Shown: positions 11,244 through 23,671 of the stretch, one piece after another
How positions within the stretch are numbered: the stretch's first letter is position 1
Layout: the number at the start of each line of letters is the position of its first letter
Position numbers and translations under genes: made by a program
Origin: Xanthostigma xanthostigma
Lineage: Eukaryota > Arthropoda > Insecta > Raphidioptera > Raphidiidae
Assembly: GCA_963575645.1 (NCBI GenBank)
Contig: OY754464.1
Coordinates: 48,040,192-48,104,191 of the forward strand
DNA length: 64,000 nucleotides
Direction: 5' to 3'
Notes under the pieces: generated by a model
What the model was told of the DNA's origin: nothing
The model's database searches: none
What the model saw: only the letters and a program-made list of their open reading frames with translations

Positions 11244-11910
11244 TGTTACGGTCAATGTCCGGAATCCGGGCAATGTTGACAATGCCCGGGCAATGTCGAC
11301 ATAGACCGGTTAATGTCGACAATGCCCGAGCCAAATCGGACAAGGTTTAAAAAATAGATTTTTTATAAACATGAAACGCTGACATTTTATCAACTATTGA
11401 AGAATATATTTTTCAGCTTTCTATTACAATTATTGATGATTGATACCAAGTATAATTTATTTACACACATTTTATTTATTTTAATGAATAAAAAAATACA
11501 AAATGCATTACTAATATAAATAATTATATTTTTTTATATGATAATTGAGCAATGAACAATATATCTCAATGCATTAAATTTCAAAACTCACATTTATTCC
11601 AGCGATAAAAATAAAAATCAAAGTTCTGAAATTCAATGCATTGAGATATACCTATTGCTTATTGCTCATATCATATAAATAATAAATAAATTATACGTGT
11701 TTTCAATCATCGATAATTGTAATAGAAAGCTGAAAAATATATTCTTTAATAGTTGATATCAGTCATAAAAATTCCATAAAGAGTTAATGATAACTTATCG
11801 TGATAAAGATACAATCAAATGTCAGCGTTTCATGTCGACATTGACCGGTCAATGTCGACATTGCCCGGGCATTGTCGACATTGCCCGGATTCCGAACATT
11901 GACCGTAACA
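11244..11910. mobile_element. Foldback element, 667 bp, TATC target duplication
   Basis: The left end TGTTACGGTCAATGTCCGG and right end (complement) TGTTACGGTCAATGTTCGG are inverted, and the inversion continues through GGGCAATGTCGACAATGCCC-type subrepeats for about 100 bp. The inner part is palindromic too (TTTCAGCTTTCTATTACAAT at about 11411 against ATTGTAATAGAAAGCTGAAA at about 11716). TATC flanks both sides (11240-11243 and 11911-11914), a likely 4-bp duplication. No coding capacity. Confidence 0.85.
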
Positions 11911-11914
11911 TATC

Positions 11915-12710
11915 TATCAACAAACAGAACTTATAGTTTCAAAAATTCATATGTAGAAATAGGGCCTACATAACTTAGCGTTGGGGTTGACAAATATGGA
12001 TCCACTCCACAATTATAATTATTTTTATTCTGCTGAATCATGGGATACTGAGGTCACTTCTGATTATTTTTTGCAGGATTGTCTTGTTATGCCATCGAAT
12101 ACATAAATAAAATTGACGTTAAAATGTTAGTCTCAACGGGTACTTTCATATAATCGTGAGGTTCCAGTGTTCATTCTGTCTTGTGGCAGACCTATTTTTT
12201 TAATTTCCAGTAGAATAAAAATAAAAGTGATTGTGGCCTCCGATTTGTCTGACCCAAAGTTAACTCATACAGGCATTTTTTTCCGTGTATTTGATGCAAA
12301 GGAAATCTGACGTTCGGCTCTGAGACTAATAAAATCACCCATTAGGTTATTATAACGATGACAATGTTTATTTCAGCAAATAAAATTTACATGTGCAAAC
12401 ATTGGTTTATCACTGCCATCGGTGTTATATATTATGTTATATCCTTGTTAAAAATTCTGACTCGGCCTGTATCTGTACTTGGTAAACAATACCAAAGGAT
12501 AAGACATGGCGTGTAGAAAAACGATGAGTGTTGACACAGCTTGTTTTTGCGTAACAATTAACTTTATTCAAACATAATAGGGTAAATCTAATCGCACAAT
12601 CACGTTGAGTATGTAGAGGTAGTAAGTAGGGAGCCTATATAATAATATGTACCTATATACTAGATACTATTACTATAGGTCGGGGATTTCCAACCAGTGT
12701 ACAAGTAATA
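11915..12710. other. No gene seen
   Basis: Intergenic sequence without recognisable coding, RNA or repeat structure. Confidence 0.4.
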
Positions 12711-12714
12711 ATAT

Positions 12715-13060
12715 TGTAACAAAACCGTTCTTCTTCGTGGTGTAAAATATTTATTTACAATAGTGAAACGTTAACAAAACAAATAAACGAACAAACTAAA
12801 AGTAGTTCTCTATAACGTAACAGAAACAAAATAACAATTCTAACTGATAAAATAAAAGAATACAAAGTCACTATTTATGTTCACAAGATTATTTATATTG
12901 ATCCAGATTTATATAATTTCAATCAAGGGTCTATTAACCACACTGCACTTATATTTATTTCGTACACGCGTTTGACTGTGAACTCTCTTACACACGATAT
13001 CTGACTGTCCCGACTGACTGGCGCGCGCCGTATTTATATGCGCTGGGTATGCCTTCGAGC
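12715..13060 (-). repeat. Diverged LTR copy (same family as 35964-36684)
   Basis: Read on the minus strand this matches the last ~400 bases of the solo LTR at 35964-36684, including GTTTCTGTTACGTTATAGAG and the end TTTTGTTACA (at 12715). The upstream (U3-like) half diverges beyond about 13050, where TATATGCGCTGG is the last clear match. I could not find the other LTR edge or a target duplication, so it is partial or from another subfamily. Confidence 0.65.
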
Positions 13061-14520
13061 GATTTCTCAAATGTTCATAAAACATTCACTTGGGCCAAGA
13101 ACCTTCCTACACTTGCATTGCCTTCTTCGGGCAATTCGGTAGCCGCATGCACGTTTTGCTTTTTTCACTGTGTGAGACCACTTTCAACGCATTGTAAAAA
13201 TACGGCTGGCTTTCTAGTTTCATCGCTTCACGAACTTACTCTCGCTATTGAAGTTTCACTTAAAACGATTGAGAATTCCTGTTATAAGGGACCTAGGTGT
13301 AATAGGGTATGGCAGCGTATTGCGTAAGGTTCGTATTGAGACGGGCGGTGGGGGGAGGTGCTCTGTAAAAGCTGTTCATTACATCGATGTATAGGTAACG
13401 ACTCTGAACTAAAGCTTCCGTACGTACGTATATGCAGGTATGTAAATATGTAAGGTGCGTGTATGTGTGCGTCGGGTACGGAACGCTAAGGCGGTGTTTC
13501 GTGAGATAAACCGTATGCGGTGGAAGGCGGAAGCTGCACTTAATTACCCCTGTCGACTGCCACCGTTGTTGGGAGGCGCCGGTGCGAATGTGGACACATT
13601 GCCGCCAGTCACGGCACGCTAAATGTACACAGAATAAGCAGAAGGAGTCGCGTCCCCCGTATTTATATATAATACTAAGAAACCCGAGAAAATGTTAATG
13701 TTTAATTGATGTTATTTGAATCCTCGTATAGGCAGACTACGAGCATAAGTATACTACATTATCAAGTGTTTCAATTGTTGTCTAGCCGTTATGTGAGACG
13801 TGTGACACTTGCATTTTCGTCTCATATTTTAATGAATCTTTTTCCTCGGTGTAATATCTCAAACAGCTACGAATAGTCAGAGCCGGGGAATGTCTTGTAT
13901 CTTTGATAGTTTATTTATTTATTTTGTATCTGACACTTTTTTATGTTAGATATTTTTATCCACGACCGAACGGAGAAGGTATATGCGTTTATGGTGACAT
14001 GTTATGGGTTTGTTTGTTTAAAGTCTCTTCTGCAGCTCCGTTATTAGTTATTTGTTAATGAACTTTTTCCTTAATGTCAAACTTCGATCAGCTACGGGGA
14101 TGCAGCATTTGTTCATTTGTGAAACCATTTTTGTCATTGTGATACCTTAGCTACGAGAGGCAGGATTTGTGGTATAGAGATATATTATTCTTAGCTTTCT
14201 TGTAAATTTTAATTCAGAAAAAACAACAAAAAAGTATTCTGACAAAAAACGGTACATTTTATATAATTAATTGTCAAAGCTTTTTTAGCTGCTCTGAAGT
14301 AAAAGCAACAACAAAATTAGATCCAAAACGTCAAAACCTGTTTTAAACAAGTCGTGAGGTAGATCGTGTATTCAGATTCCACACGATCAACTCTTCAGTA
14401 TGATCAATATTGAATATTAAAGATGTATTTGACAAATTAGATCCAAGAAATATTTTTGGAAATATCTTAGACACAGTCTTTCTGTTTTAACAAAAAACGG
14501 TTGCTCTGCTTTTGATAAAA
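13061..14520. other. No gene seen; GC-richer patch 13300-13650
   Basis: A GC-richer patch (about 13300-13650) may be the unmatched half of the adjacent LTR or an unrelated sequence. No reading frame there resembles a known protein. Confidence 0.35.
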
Positions 14521-14527
14521 TTTCTTT

Positions 14528-15010
14528 TGGATTATACTGACGTTATTGTTCCTTGATTGGTACCCTAACGAAGTTGATATCATTTTTTATTCGCCAGATT
14601 TCGTGTAAAATCGAAATAACGATTAAAAATAACGAAAAATCGCGTTTGACCACTAAAACGCGCCCCCCGCAGCCCTCCTGCCTTTTACGCATTTGAATTT
14701 TTGGTTTCTGTATTTCTGACGGCAGTTTCTTCCCTTCCTCATCATTCGTTTTCCACTATTAATTTTTTCCTTGTCAAAAGCTAACTTCACTGGTCTATAG
14801 GTACAACTTAAATTAATTGAATACAAAACTAATAAATTTTACTAAATGTTGTAATAATAAATGTTAAGATCCTCCTGTGCTCACAAATTTCTAAATCCGG
14901 GAGCCCCCTTCGACTTGGGATCCCTGGCATTTTGCCCGTCCTGCCACGCTATTGTTACGCCACTGTTTGTTAGGGTGCCAATCGAAATTTAACGTCAGTA
15001 TGATTGGAAA
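14528..15010. mobile_element. Short inverted-repeat element (MITE-like)
   Basis: About 42-bp termini are inverted: ATACTGACGTTATTGTTCCT...GGTACCCTAAC at 14533-14570 against GTTAGGGTGCCAAT...AACGTCAGTAT at 14968-15003. The interior is non-coding. No target duplication could be fixed. Confidence 0.6.
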
Positions 15011-15117
15011 TTTTTGGAACGAAGTTCCTCATGGGACGTTATAGATATAAATGGAGAGGGCTAGGAAAAAAAATCGTAAGAATAAGTGTAAGTAAAAGCG
15101 TAAAGAAAAAAATTGGT

Positions 15118-15190
15118 TGTCTGTAAAGTCGGTTTACGGACGATAGTTTTACGTAATAACGTATTCCGTAATACATAACCTAAACCTCCC
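15118..15190 (+). repeat. Second copy of the CTGTAAAGTCGGTTTACG repeat
   Basis: Matches 9177-9260 (CTGTAAAGTCGGTTTACG, then GATAACGTATTCCG). About 450 bases downstream, as in the first copy, lies a GGCGGAACGTTAC...GAACGTTACACTTTTTC box pair (15640-15672), so both segments probably belong to one element. Confidence 0.6.
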
Positions 15191-15522
15191 AAAATTTGGT
15201 TTCAATGCGCTTATCCTTGGTGTCGGAATGATAAGAAATGTCAAAAGTGACGTTTGCAACTGTCAAAGTATTATGTTCTAATAATAATTAGTTATTCCAA
15301 TACTTAACTTAGAAGGCGTTGCATTTCACAAAATACTAATGTCAAAAAATTGAATTAAACATTAGAAATGCAGCCGTTTTCATGTTAAGACAAGACATAC
15401 GTTATTTTCTAATTTCCATGTACGGCAAACAAAGACGACCGACCGCGTCGCGCCATGCATTAGACAACATTGCATTTATACAGCTATTTTTCTATATAAA
15501 TTTGTATAAAAAAACTGTTTAG

Positions 15523-15917
15523 GCAAATTCTGTTATACGAAATCTATGTAAAATGTTCTCCTCTTTCGTTTAAGACTGGTTTCAAACCGATCTGATTTAA
15601 ATTGAGCGAGAAATTAGCAAAAAGCACGCACAGGGTCAGGCGGAACGTTACGCGTTACGAACGTTACACTTTTTCGTGCATGCACGTAAAGAAAAATCTA
15701 CATATATAATTACCTATTGTATGTTTGTCCGTAGACACGAAAATTGAAATTTGGCACACTTATAATATAGAACATGGGACAGATCCTAACGGGATCTGGT
15801 CCCAGAGTGCAGCAAATTAAAAACAAAAAAGTTTTTCGCTTATAATTCGCTCAATTTAAATCAACTGTCAAACGAAAGAGGAGAAAATTTTATATAATTT
15901 CGTATAATAGAATTCGC
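15523..15917. mobile_element. Foldback element with AACGTTAC boxes in the loop
   Basis: The arm GCAAATTCTGTTATACGAAA...TCTCCTCTTTCGTTT...TTTAAATTGAGCGA (15523-15620) is inverted at about 15836-15917. The loop carries the GGCGGAACGTTAC box pair and TTGGCACACTTATAATATAG, a phrase common in insect retroposon tails. No ORF. Confidence 0.6.
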
Positions 15918-16164
15918 GAAAATATTTTTTAATACATAAAAAGGCAGAAATAAACACTGTATAAATTCGATTTTGCCTAATACATCGCGCACGCGGATCG
16001 GTTATCCTTTTCTGTTACACAGTGTGTTATGAACATTTAAAGATTGTATTTGTACAAAAACGGATGCCATTTCAAATATTAGTCGGTTTATTGACATTTC
16101 GTGTAATGCAATGCCTTTTAACTTCACGATTTGTTATTAAACCTATATAAATAGCAATATTTAG

Positions 16165-16395
16165 GCAAGGTCTATGGTTCAGTGGTAGAATACTCATCTG
16201 CCATGCGGGTGTACCGGGTTCGATTCCCGACAGATGCGCAACAAATTTATTTTTTATTTTTTAGAGTTGCAAATCAAGAAATTAATTTAAAAGTCATATT
16301 ATATTATATATAAAAACGAATAATTTATCAGACAAATTAGTAATAAAATTACTTGATACATAATAAATAGCGAAAAGATTTTCGTTCCAACCGCT
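16165..16395 (+). mobile_element. tRNA-Gly-derived SINE, copy 1
   Basis: The head 16168-16237 follows tRNA-Gly: A box TGGTTCAGTGGTAGAA, anticodon loop CTGCCAT (GCC), B box GGTTCGATTCC. The 5' acceptor strand does not pair well with the 3' strand (CAGATGC), so it is unlikely to make a tRNA. It is followed by a non-tRNA body (TTTTTAGAGTTGCAAATCA, then CAGACAAATTAGT, then AATAGCGAAAAGA...CGTTCCAACCG) that recurs at 43400-43633. Shared head plus body defines a SINE family. Confidence 0.8.
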
Positions 16396-16399
16396 TTTA

Positions 16400-18660
16400 G
16401 TTTTTTTTCTTGTTTAAACAAAAAAAAATGCAAGAAAAGCGTATTTTAGAATTTTTTGAAAAATATTCCTATGGTCTAATTTGTTAAAAACCTACATAAT
16501 TAATATTCAGTTAATTGATCATACTGTGAAGTTGGCATAGTGGACCTCAAGAATCACACTTGTAGAGTTCCAAAAAACGACCCACCTCACGGCTTGTTTT
16601 TTCATGCTTATATTCAGATTTTGAATACAAAAACTCGTGAAACTTTGTATCGGTAAAGCAGGAAAACTGCCTATATCTATCGTGGATGCACCCATCCAGT
16701 GCGTCGCTTATATACAGTTTTGGCGGTCAGTTTTCATTGTCGATATTATTAATACCTCTATAATTAATTGCTATGGGTATGACTGGGTCAGTCCGATTCA
16801 CTCACTCAAACCGCTTTAATGGAACTTATCAATTCCAATTCCACTAATATATATTATTCCCAGAAGTATTTACAATCCCGTGTAAAGTTTCTGTCTAATT
16901 ACTTCTACATGCAAAACTGAATATAATATCAAACATACTATATAATATTTTAATAATATTTATTTATTTCGTTTACAATATCTAGTTTTGTAATAATAAT
17001 TATAAAGTTTGTTTAGACGGAACGTAAAGTTTCCTGTCTATTAAAGGCTCACATACCCCTGCGCGCGCTGAAAACATTCAATTTGAATTTTTTTTATAAT
17101 GGTTGTAGGTATGGTGAAAAAAAAGTTAAATTATCGATGCAAAATTCTTTAATAACTTTTTAACTATAAGAAAAAAAAATAGAGAAAATAAAAAACAGCC
17201 GTCTTGTTGCTCTAAAATCGAGCAACTTTATTAGTGTAACTTTTTTTCAACACAATGTTAAGAAATATGATGGCTTTAATAGCTCAAACTTTCCGTCGTG
17301 ATAACTAAAACTAAATGCAGAGCTGACCTCATTAATTTTGAATTTTCTCCAGATTAAAGTGTCTTACACCAAAAAATTCACAACTGCCAGTCATTCGTCC
17401 GATGGTGAAAGGCTGTCAATCATCAAATATTGCTTGATATTCAGTCTACGAATTATAATGGAACACTATCTTTGTTGACCTCGTTCTCACCATGGCAGTT
17501 CGTCTCATTGGAAAAACCGCGTCCCGTGGCCCTGTATCGCTACGGTACCCCTCGCCCCTTTCACCGATTTTTTAATCGAACGCGTGGTGACTTTTTTAAG
17601 ATAGTACGAGTGTCTGGCGCTAGATGCCGTCCGGCGTTACGGGACTTCCCCCTATACATTTCACGATTAAGGCGAAAAAAAAACTATTTATATACACCTT
17701 TTTACCATTATGGCCAAATAGGGGCGTCCCCCATTCAGAAGTTTTTAAATCATCACCAATCCCACTACTTATTTCAAACAAAAATTGCTGCCTAAGCAAA
17801 ATTGCACGGTTATGCATTTTTTTCGCCCATTCCACCGCAATTGGCGTTACTTACAAATGTAAAGTATTACCAGGAAAATAAATTACTATAAAGATTTTAA
17901 TTTTTGAGTCAGTCTAATTCTTTGTTTGAGAAAAAAATCTTTGCTATCTGATTTTCTACAATTCTCCGTCGGCGATTGAACTTATTAAAAACTGTGTATC
18001 AAAGGAAATTAGTTTTATCAAGATTACGTGTAGATAGATACGTATTATAAATAAAAAGTTTTAAATAGTTTTCCAAAGATTCAAATACCGATTTAGCATG
18101 CACTTGGTAGCAGCGTAACACCGTTAGATTGAATGCCAGAGGAAATGAGGTCACAAGAAGGGTGGACAAGACAAAGTTTTATTACATCCATTACGTTTGC
18201 TGTGTATGCTCGGATTACGTAACTGAGAACAGAACCGGTCGCCACTCGCCAATGCCATTTGTTTTGTGCTCCGCGCGCAACCACAAGACACAAAATCACA
18301 GATTGTACAACTAAAACGTGAACGTTAAATGAAATCAGTTGTCTATTTATTGTTTGGGTTATTCATTACATCATTACGTCCATAAAAAGCAACAAATTAG
18401 TCTTACCACAATGATTTTATTAATGAACTGGCGACCCAGTTCAGCTTCATCTGAATTTTTATATTACGTATTTAAGATAGACATAATTATTATGCTGCAG
18501 GAGACTTTCTTATAGAATAGAATAATAGTCGCATTTTTTTGTTTTTTTATTTATTATTTATTTACTAATCAATTTAGTTATTTGTTATTAAATAAATTAT
18601 TAATTAATTTTATCAATTAATATATTTATTAATTATTTATATTAATTTATTATTATATAT
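16400..18660. other. No gene recognised
   Basis: About 2.2 kb. Overlapping open frames on both strands at about 17430-17880 encode low-complexity, unrecognisable peptides, and I see no splice-consistent gene. The last 130 bases are extremely AT-rich. Confidence 0.35.
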
Positions 18661-18670
18661 TATATAATTA

Positions 18671-18972
18671 ACTAGCGGTCCGTCCCGGTTTCACCCGGGT
18701 GCGATAGATATAATTCTGCAGAATGTATTTCCTTTACGGCCCGGCGTCTGAACTAATAGCTTTGAGCGAATTTTATCAGATGTCGTTACAGGTTACTAAA
18801 ACAATTTTTTTGAGAAAACACTATAATTTTGTACAAAATATTTAATAAAAACTATCCCATAGCGTAATTTGCACAACGCAAGACACATTTACAAAATTTC
18901 ATTAAAATCGGTTCAGTGGTTTCGGAGATTAGTGTGCCCAAAATTGTGACACGAGAATTTTATATATAGATA
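18671..18972 (+). repeat. Dispersed retroposon-tail repeat B, copy 1
   Basis: Begins ACTAGCGGTCCGTCCCGGTT and ends TATATATAGATA. The interior ATCGGTTCAGTGGTTTCGGAG and ACTATCCCATAGCGTAA recur in reverse at 24640-24981. Copies with the same ends but other interiors lie at 23672-23933, 58083-58375 and 58376-58590. The ACTAGCGG...CCCGG start and TATAGAT end are typical of RTE-type 3' regions in insects (knowledge, untested). Confidence 0.65.
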
Positions 18973-19539
18973 ATATGTAATTTATTAATACCTATATAAT
19001 TATAAACAAAATTAAATTACTTTGGACATTCTCATAAAGAAAGAAATTAGCATTCATAGAAAAGGTTCACATAGAATACCCGTTCGCGCGTGTATGCCTG
19101 CACAAAAGTGTTACCAGAATATTTTTCTGGAAACCACTAGTGCTGACTCTGAAATCATTAGAAAAGCAACTCTTTCTGATAATAACTGCGTTCGGTGCAC
19201 TTCTCAAGACGAACTGACTCAACCCGGTACACACGTTTAGATTTAATTGAACAATTCTCAGTTCGCAGTTCTATCAAATGAGTTTTTGTATTTCATCAGT
19301 TCAACTGTTCATTAAAAAAAACTGATATTTACACCATACACACGTTGCGATTTAGCTGAACAGTTTTAACTGTACAATTATATCTGACAGTTTAACCGAC
19401 AGTGTGTAGCTGCCTTTAGTGGCGGCTCAAATAATAGGAAGCCTCTATAAATGCATCTATTAATTAAAAAAATAATTTAAATTGTGTAATGAAACATGGC
19501 GTATAGTTCAAACACACATACATAATATATACTATATAT

Positions 19540-19713
19540 CAGGCATATGAAAGTCATATGATATTGCGGGCCACATTATCAATTTTGTACTAAGTTGGGG
19601 GCCGCATGTTTTTAATGTTAAAAAATATTAATAAAATACGATTGTAGAATGATTATATTATTAGACTCAATGTTTATTTAACGTCTCGGCGGGCCGCGTC
19701 TTTGACATCACTG
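19540..19713. mobile_element. hAT-type MITE with perfect 8-bp target duplication
   Basis: The ends CAGGCATATGAAAGTCATAT and (complement) CAGTGATGTCAAAGACGCGG share CAG-x-x-ATxTxAAAG, a hAT-like terminus, and both subterminal regions contain the GCGGGCC block usual in such elements. The flanks CTATATAT (19532-19539) and CTATATAT (19714-19721) are identical, the 8-bp duplication diagnostic of hAT. At 174 bp it is non-autonomous with no ORF. Confidence 0.88.
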
Positions 19714-19724
19714 CTATATATTAG

Positions 19725-20830
19725 AAATTTTGGTCCGACCCCTAGGTCCCGCCATCCTACCGACGCTAATACTGTAAGCGCCTTATGGCAAATACACTAA
19801 TAATCGACATTACTTCATCAGGTGATGCATATTACGTAAATTTATAAAAAAAAGAATTAAATAGATAAAATGTTAAAAGAAAATTTTAATAATTTAATTA
19901 CCTATATAAAAAAAAAATTAAATTACCTATACAGATAACATAATATAAATATTTTGTAATATTCTTATTCGATAAAGAAGAAATTGAACAAAATGCAGTA
20001 AGCTTACGTCGCTTGCATGGATTTTTTGTTTTTTAAAAAAAAGTTCTTGAAGAATTTTTATTCCATTTTGCAAGTCTGCAATTTATAAGTTTCTATTCAT
20101 AATTCTAGTACATGCTAATCAATAACTTTATAAGTTTTAGCATACACCCCCAATATTATTTTTTGCCTTTTATTGAAATAATGAATTTTAAAATTATCGA
20201 CGTTTCGACTGCATAAATTTTGTAGAGGGGTAATAAATGGAATAAAAACCATTATATACTATATATATTATATATTTTTTATTTTTTCAAAAACGTCTTT
20301 TTTTATAACAGATTTTAAATAACCAGTTTTTTTTAGTAACAGCACAGAGTTCATGCGGTAACTGTACCTATACTGGGTGTTTTTTTTTTTTTAAATCATT
20401 TTTTATCATCGAAATTATTTTATGTGAGAAAGAACATATTTTATCTGATTTTTTTTAAATTTAGCTGGTAGTTTTTTTATAAATCACTAATAATGAATTT
20501 TCTTAATGAGCGTTTTGGTAAAAAACTACAAGCCGAATTGAAGAAAAGTTTAGACAAAAAATGTTTTTTTCACAAAAAACAATATCCGAGCATAAAAATG
20601 GGGGTTCCTATTTAAAAAACAAAGGTCACCCCTTTCCCCTGCTAAGGGATGAGGTGGTGGGGGTGTGTCCAAACAATTTCTCCCTCGAAACCCAACAACT
20701 TTCGTTCGAACTTTTTTTCTATTCAACCCGTTATTTTTTAAAGAAAAACTTTCAAATAGGTCATATGCATGTATTTTTTTTATTTTTAATAGATTGTTTA
20801 TTCAACCATAACACGGAAAAAAATTGATAA
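19725..20830. other. No gene seen
   Basis: AT-rich intergenic DNA with long T and A runs. A block at 19730-19775 (TTTTGGTCCGACCCCTAGGT) recurs inverted near 27480 and 28590 as a dispersed repeat. Confidence 0.4.
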
Positions 20831-20834
20831 TTAC

Positions 20835-21365
20835 TTAAAAATGTAATATTGTCACACCAAGAAATCGAAATGAGTCCGTATTGTCAATAAGGTGGTCTTT
20901 AATAGCAACTGCTGGGTCGGTTTTAACTTTGACTTGCTTAGTGCAGAACAGCATTGAAACAGTTTTATTTAAGTTCAACTGCAGCTTATTGTGTACACTC
21001 CAATCAAATACAAAATTTGCCATAAATTGGAGTTAATTTCTAAACCAGTTAAGTGTGTATGCTTAGTTAATAGGGATGTGTCATCAGCATACATGACTAC
21101 TTTAGTGCTGCTGCTTAGAGTCGACGGTAAATTATTTCAGTAAATTATAAACAAGAGCGGACCCAATGTAGAACCTTGAGGCACTCCCCTCTTAACAGAC
21201 AATTCAGAAGACGCTTGTCCATTTATATAAACGCGTTACGTACGATCAGACAAAAACGATTCTAGCCATAATAACGCATTGCCTCTAATGCCCACCTTGT
21301 CAAGTTTTTTTAAAAGAATGTTATATGATCGACCAAGTCCAATGCTTTAGTGAAATCCAATAGGA
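20835..21365 (-). pseudogene. LINE reverse transcriptase relic (minus strand)
   Basis: On the minus strand the frames give RT motif A (VLLDFTKALDLVDHI near 21345), the RGVPQGSTLGPLLFI motif B (near 21185), the catalytic YADDTSLL motif C (near 21090) and the LQLNLNKTVSMLFCTK motif D-like block (near 20970). Several stops and frameshifts interrupt it. Endonuclease and C-terminal parts are absent. This is a non-LTR (Jockey/CR1-like) fragment with no coding potential left. Confidence 0.75.
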
Positions 21366-22139
21366 CACTCGAGACAAAGCTACGCTCATTTATCGCACTT
21401 AGAATATATTCAATAAAATCAACTATATTAAAGAGAGAGAGAGAGATTGTAGATTATAGACGCTCAACAGCTGAGGTCATCAGCGTCTATACAAATATTA
21501 AAGATATAACATATTATGATATAAAAATCAGCTATTTTATAGGAGGTACGTACAAAAACCTATCTCAAGCGTGATGCTATTATGACTCGTGTGACAGTTA
21601 AAACTCGTTGACTTACGTTTTTTTATACTGTCATAACTCGTACATAATAACTGCATTAACGTTCTAGAAACATAAACCACTATTAATGGTGATATGACTA
21701 CATCAAACATTGCTACAAATTTTCAATGTGAATTTTGTTCAGGTTGTTAGATATGGGAGACATGTTTACTCTACGTGTGTGTATATATACATACTCAGTA
21801 CATGGACATGTGTGTGTGCAATATAGAACGGTGTGTACATGGAAAGGCTATCTAGCGTCTCGGCGTGTAGCGAGAGTTTGAGTAACGTTTTTGCCCCAGT
21901 TGTGACTTGTGGCCCGGGTGTTGACTCTCTTCTGGGGGTTCTGACACACACGACCGAGCACAACAGCCACTCTATAGTCTTGCCGATATTATCTATTGTT
22001 TGCGCTATATAGTACTGTAATTTTTTTTTAAACAAACACTATCAACAAAGTCGCAACTAGTTTTATTATACTAATCTGTATTTTGCCTATTAATAATCAA
22101 GGATAGGTTATTACCTTATTTCTATAAATCGAAATTATT

Positions 22140-23175
22140 TTCAGAGGCTCAGTTTGGTTTCAAAGAGGGTAGGTCTAATACTTCTGCAATGGCCGCTGTA
22201 ACAAACTTCATACACAATGCCTGGGGAAAAAAAATTGTGATCTGTCAAAGGCTTTTGATTGCGTATCACATGAAGTACCTACTGCTGTCTAAACTAGAAC
22301 ATTACGGTGTCCGGGGATTGGCATTAAATCTTTTTAAATCTTATTTTACCAAACGCTTACAGTGTGTTCAAACAAATAATCTACATCCCGAAATGGAAAA
22401 TATTAATTACGGTGTTCCACAGGGTTCCATTGTGGGACCTATTCTTTTTATTATTTGCATAAATGATTTGCCTGTTACCATGAATCTCCATACTACATAT
22501 CTTTATGCAGATGATACCACCATACTATCGACTTACAGTACTTCATCTGATGCTCAGTCAAAGGCTCTGGAATGGTTTACTGCCAACAAATTAACTCTAA
22601 ATGTAGATAAAACTGGAAGCATAACTTTTAAATTAAAAAATAATGACTGGAACAATACCGTCCATTCTTAGGATTTATTCTTAACCCTTGCCTAAAATGG
22701 GACAGTCATATTGAAAATTTATGTAATCAGTTATCTTCCGCAATTTTTTCCATTAGGCGTGTCGCAGAAACTTCATCTACAGTGGCTTCTCGAACGGCAT
22801 ACTTTGGCTTAATACATTCTGGCATCCAATATGGAATTCTAGTCTGGGGAGGTGCACCTTCAGCAGAACGTGTTTTTATATTACAGAAAATGGCTATTCG
22901 AGCGATGACCAAAGTACCACAAATGTACGCCAAAGATAGTGATGATAAGATTCATAAACATTCTGATTTTCATTAGCATGATACAAGGAATAAAGACTTT
23001 GTGCGTTTACCGTTGCACAATTAATATAGCGCCACTCAAAAAATGTTTTAGCTATTTAGCTTTTAAATTTTATAATAAATTATCTGCAAATATTAAAAGG
23101 CAACCCTTAAAAAAATATGAACAGTCAGTCAAAGCGCTTCTATTAAGTCAATGTTTTTACAATATAAATTAATTT
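22140..23175 (+). pseudogene. LINE reverse transcriptase relic (plus strand), through the 3' end
   Basis: The sequence reads AQFGFKEGRSNTSAM (motif 0/1), then motif A in a shifted frame (DLSKAFDCVSHEV), LSKLEHYGVRGLALNLFKSY, motif B YGVPQGSIVGPILFI, motif C YADDTTIL and LTLNVDKTG, in the frame 22189-22671. The fingers-to-thumb part then moves through two further frames (SGIQYGILVWGGA, then LLLSQCFYNIN at the end). It is a dead 5'-truncated non-LTR retrotransposon copy. The catalytic YADD survives, but frameshifts around motif A and after motif D break the protein. Confidence 0.85.
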
Positions 23176-23267
23176 ATGAACGGTAATTTTTAAATTGTGC
23201 TGTGACGTCACATATAATATACAATCGGAGTATTATTTGTAGTAAAAAATATTCTTTTTTGCAGACT

Positions 23268-23570
23268 CCTCTATAAAATAGCTGCTTTTCATGACTGTAT
23301 AGCAGTAATAAAATGAAATGACCCATTTCGTACTAGTGCTCAAAAGAAAACAAAAAATGCGATCTTATCAATCCTACCGTAATTTCCAAAAGTAACCTGT
23401 CATTTATTATTTAATTCTCTAAGATGAACAGAGATAGCTTGCGATATAAGCAGGCGGAGTTTTCGTGAACAGTCCAAATGAAATAGAATATGGCTGTACA
23501 CACATAATATGACAGCATTTGAAAACATTCTAATGGACTGAAAATCAACAATTTTATAGGAGCTGCGTGT
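23268..23570. mobile_element. Short inverted-repeat element, second copy
   Basis: Same ends as the element split by Harbinger at 6246-7075 (CTATAAAATAGCTGCTTTTC, ATTTTATAGGAGC). A related right end also lies at about 21530-21600. Non-coding. Confidence 0.45.
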
Positions 23571-23671
23571 AGTAGTATGCATCTTGAATGTAATTCTTTT
23601 ATGATTCGTGTAACTTTTTTTCCATAATGTCGCACATTAAATATTGCATTACAATCTAAATTTATAAACTT

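Noticed and set aside
16168..16237. A functional tRNA-Gly(GCC) gene
   Set aside because: The A box, B box and anticodon loop are good, but the acceptor strands do not pair and the sequence is part of a repeated SINE body also found at 43398.
17430..17881. Three overlapping open frames on both strands (71-121 codons)
   Set aside because: No recognisable domain, no splice or promoter context, and frames on both strands are open over the same bases, as in repeat-derived or chance ORFs.
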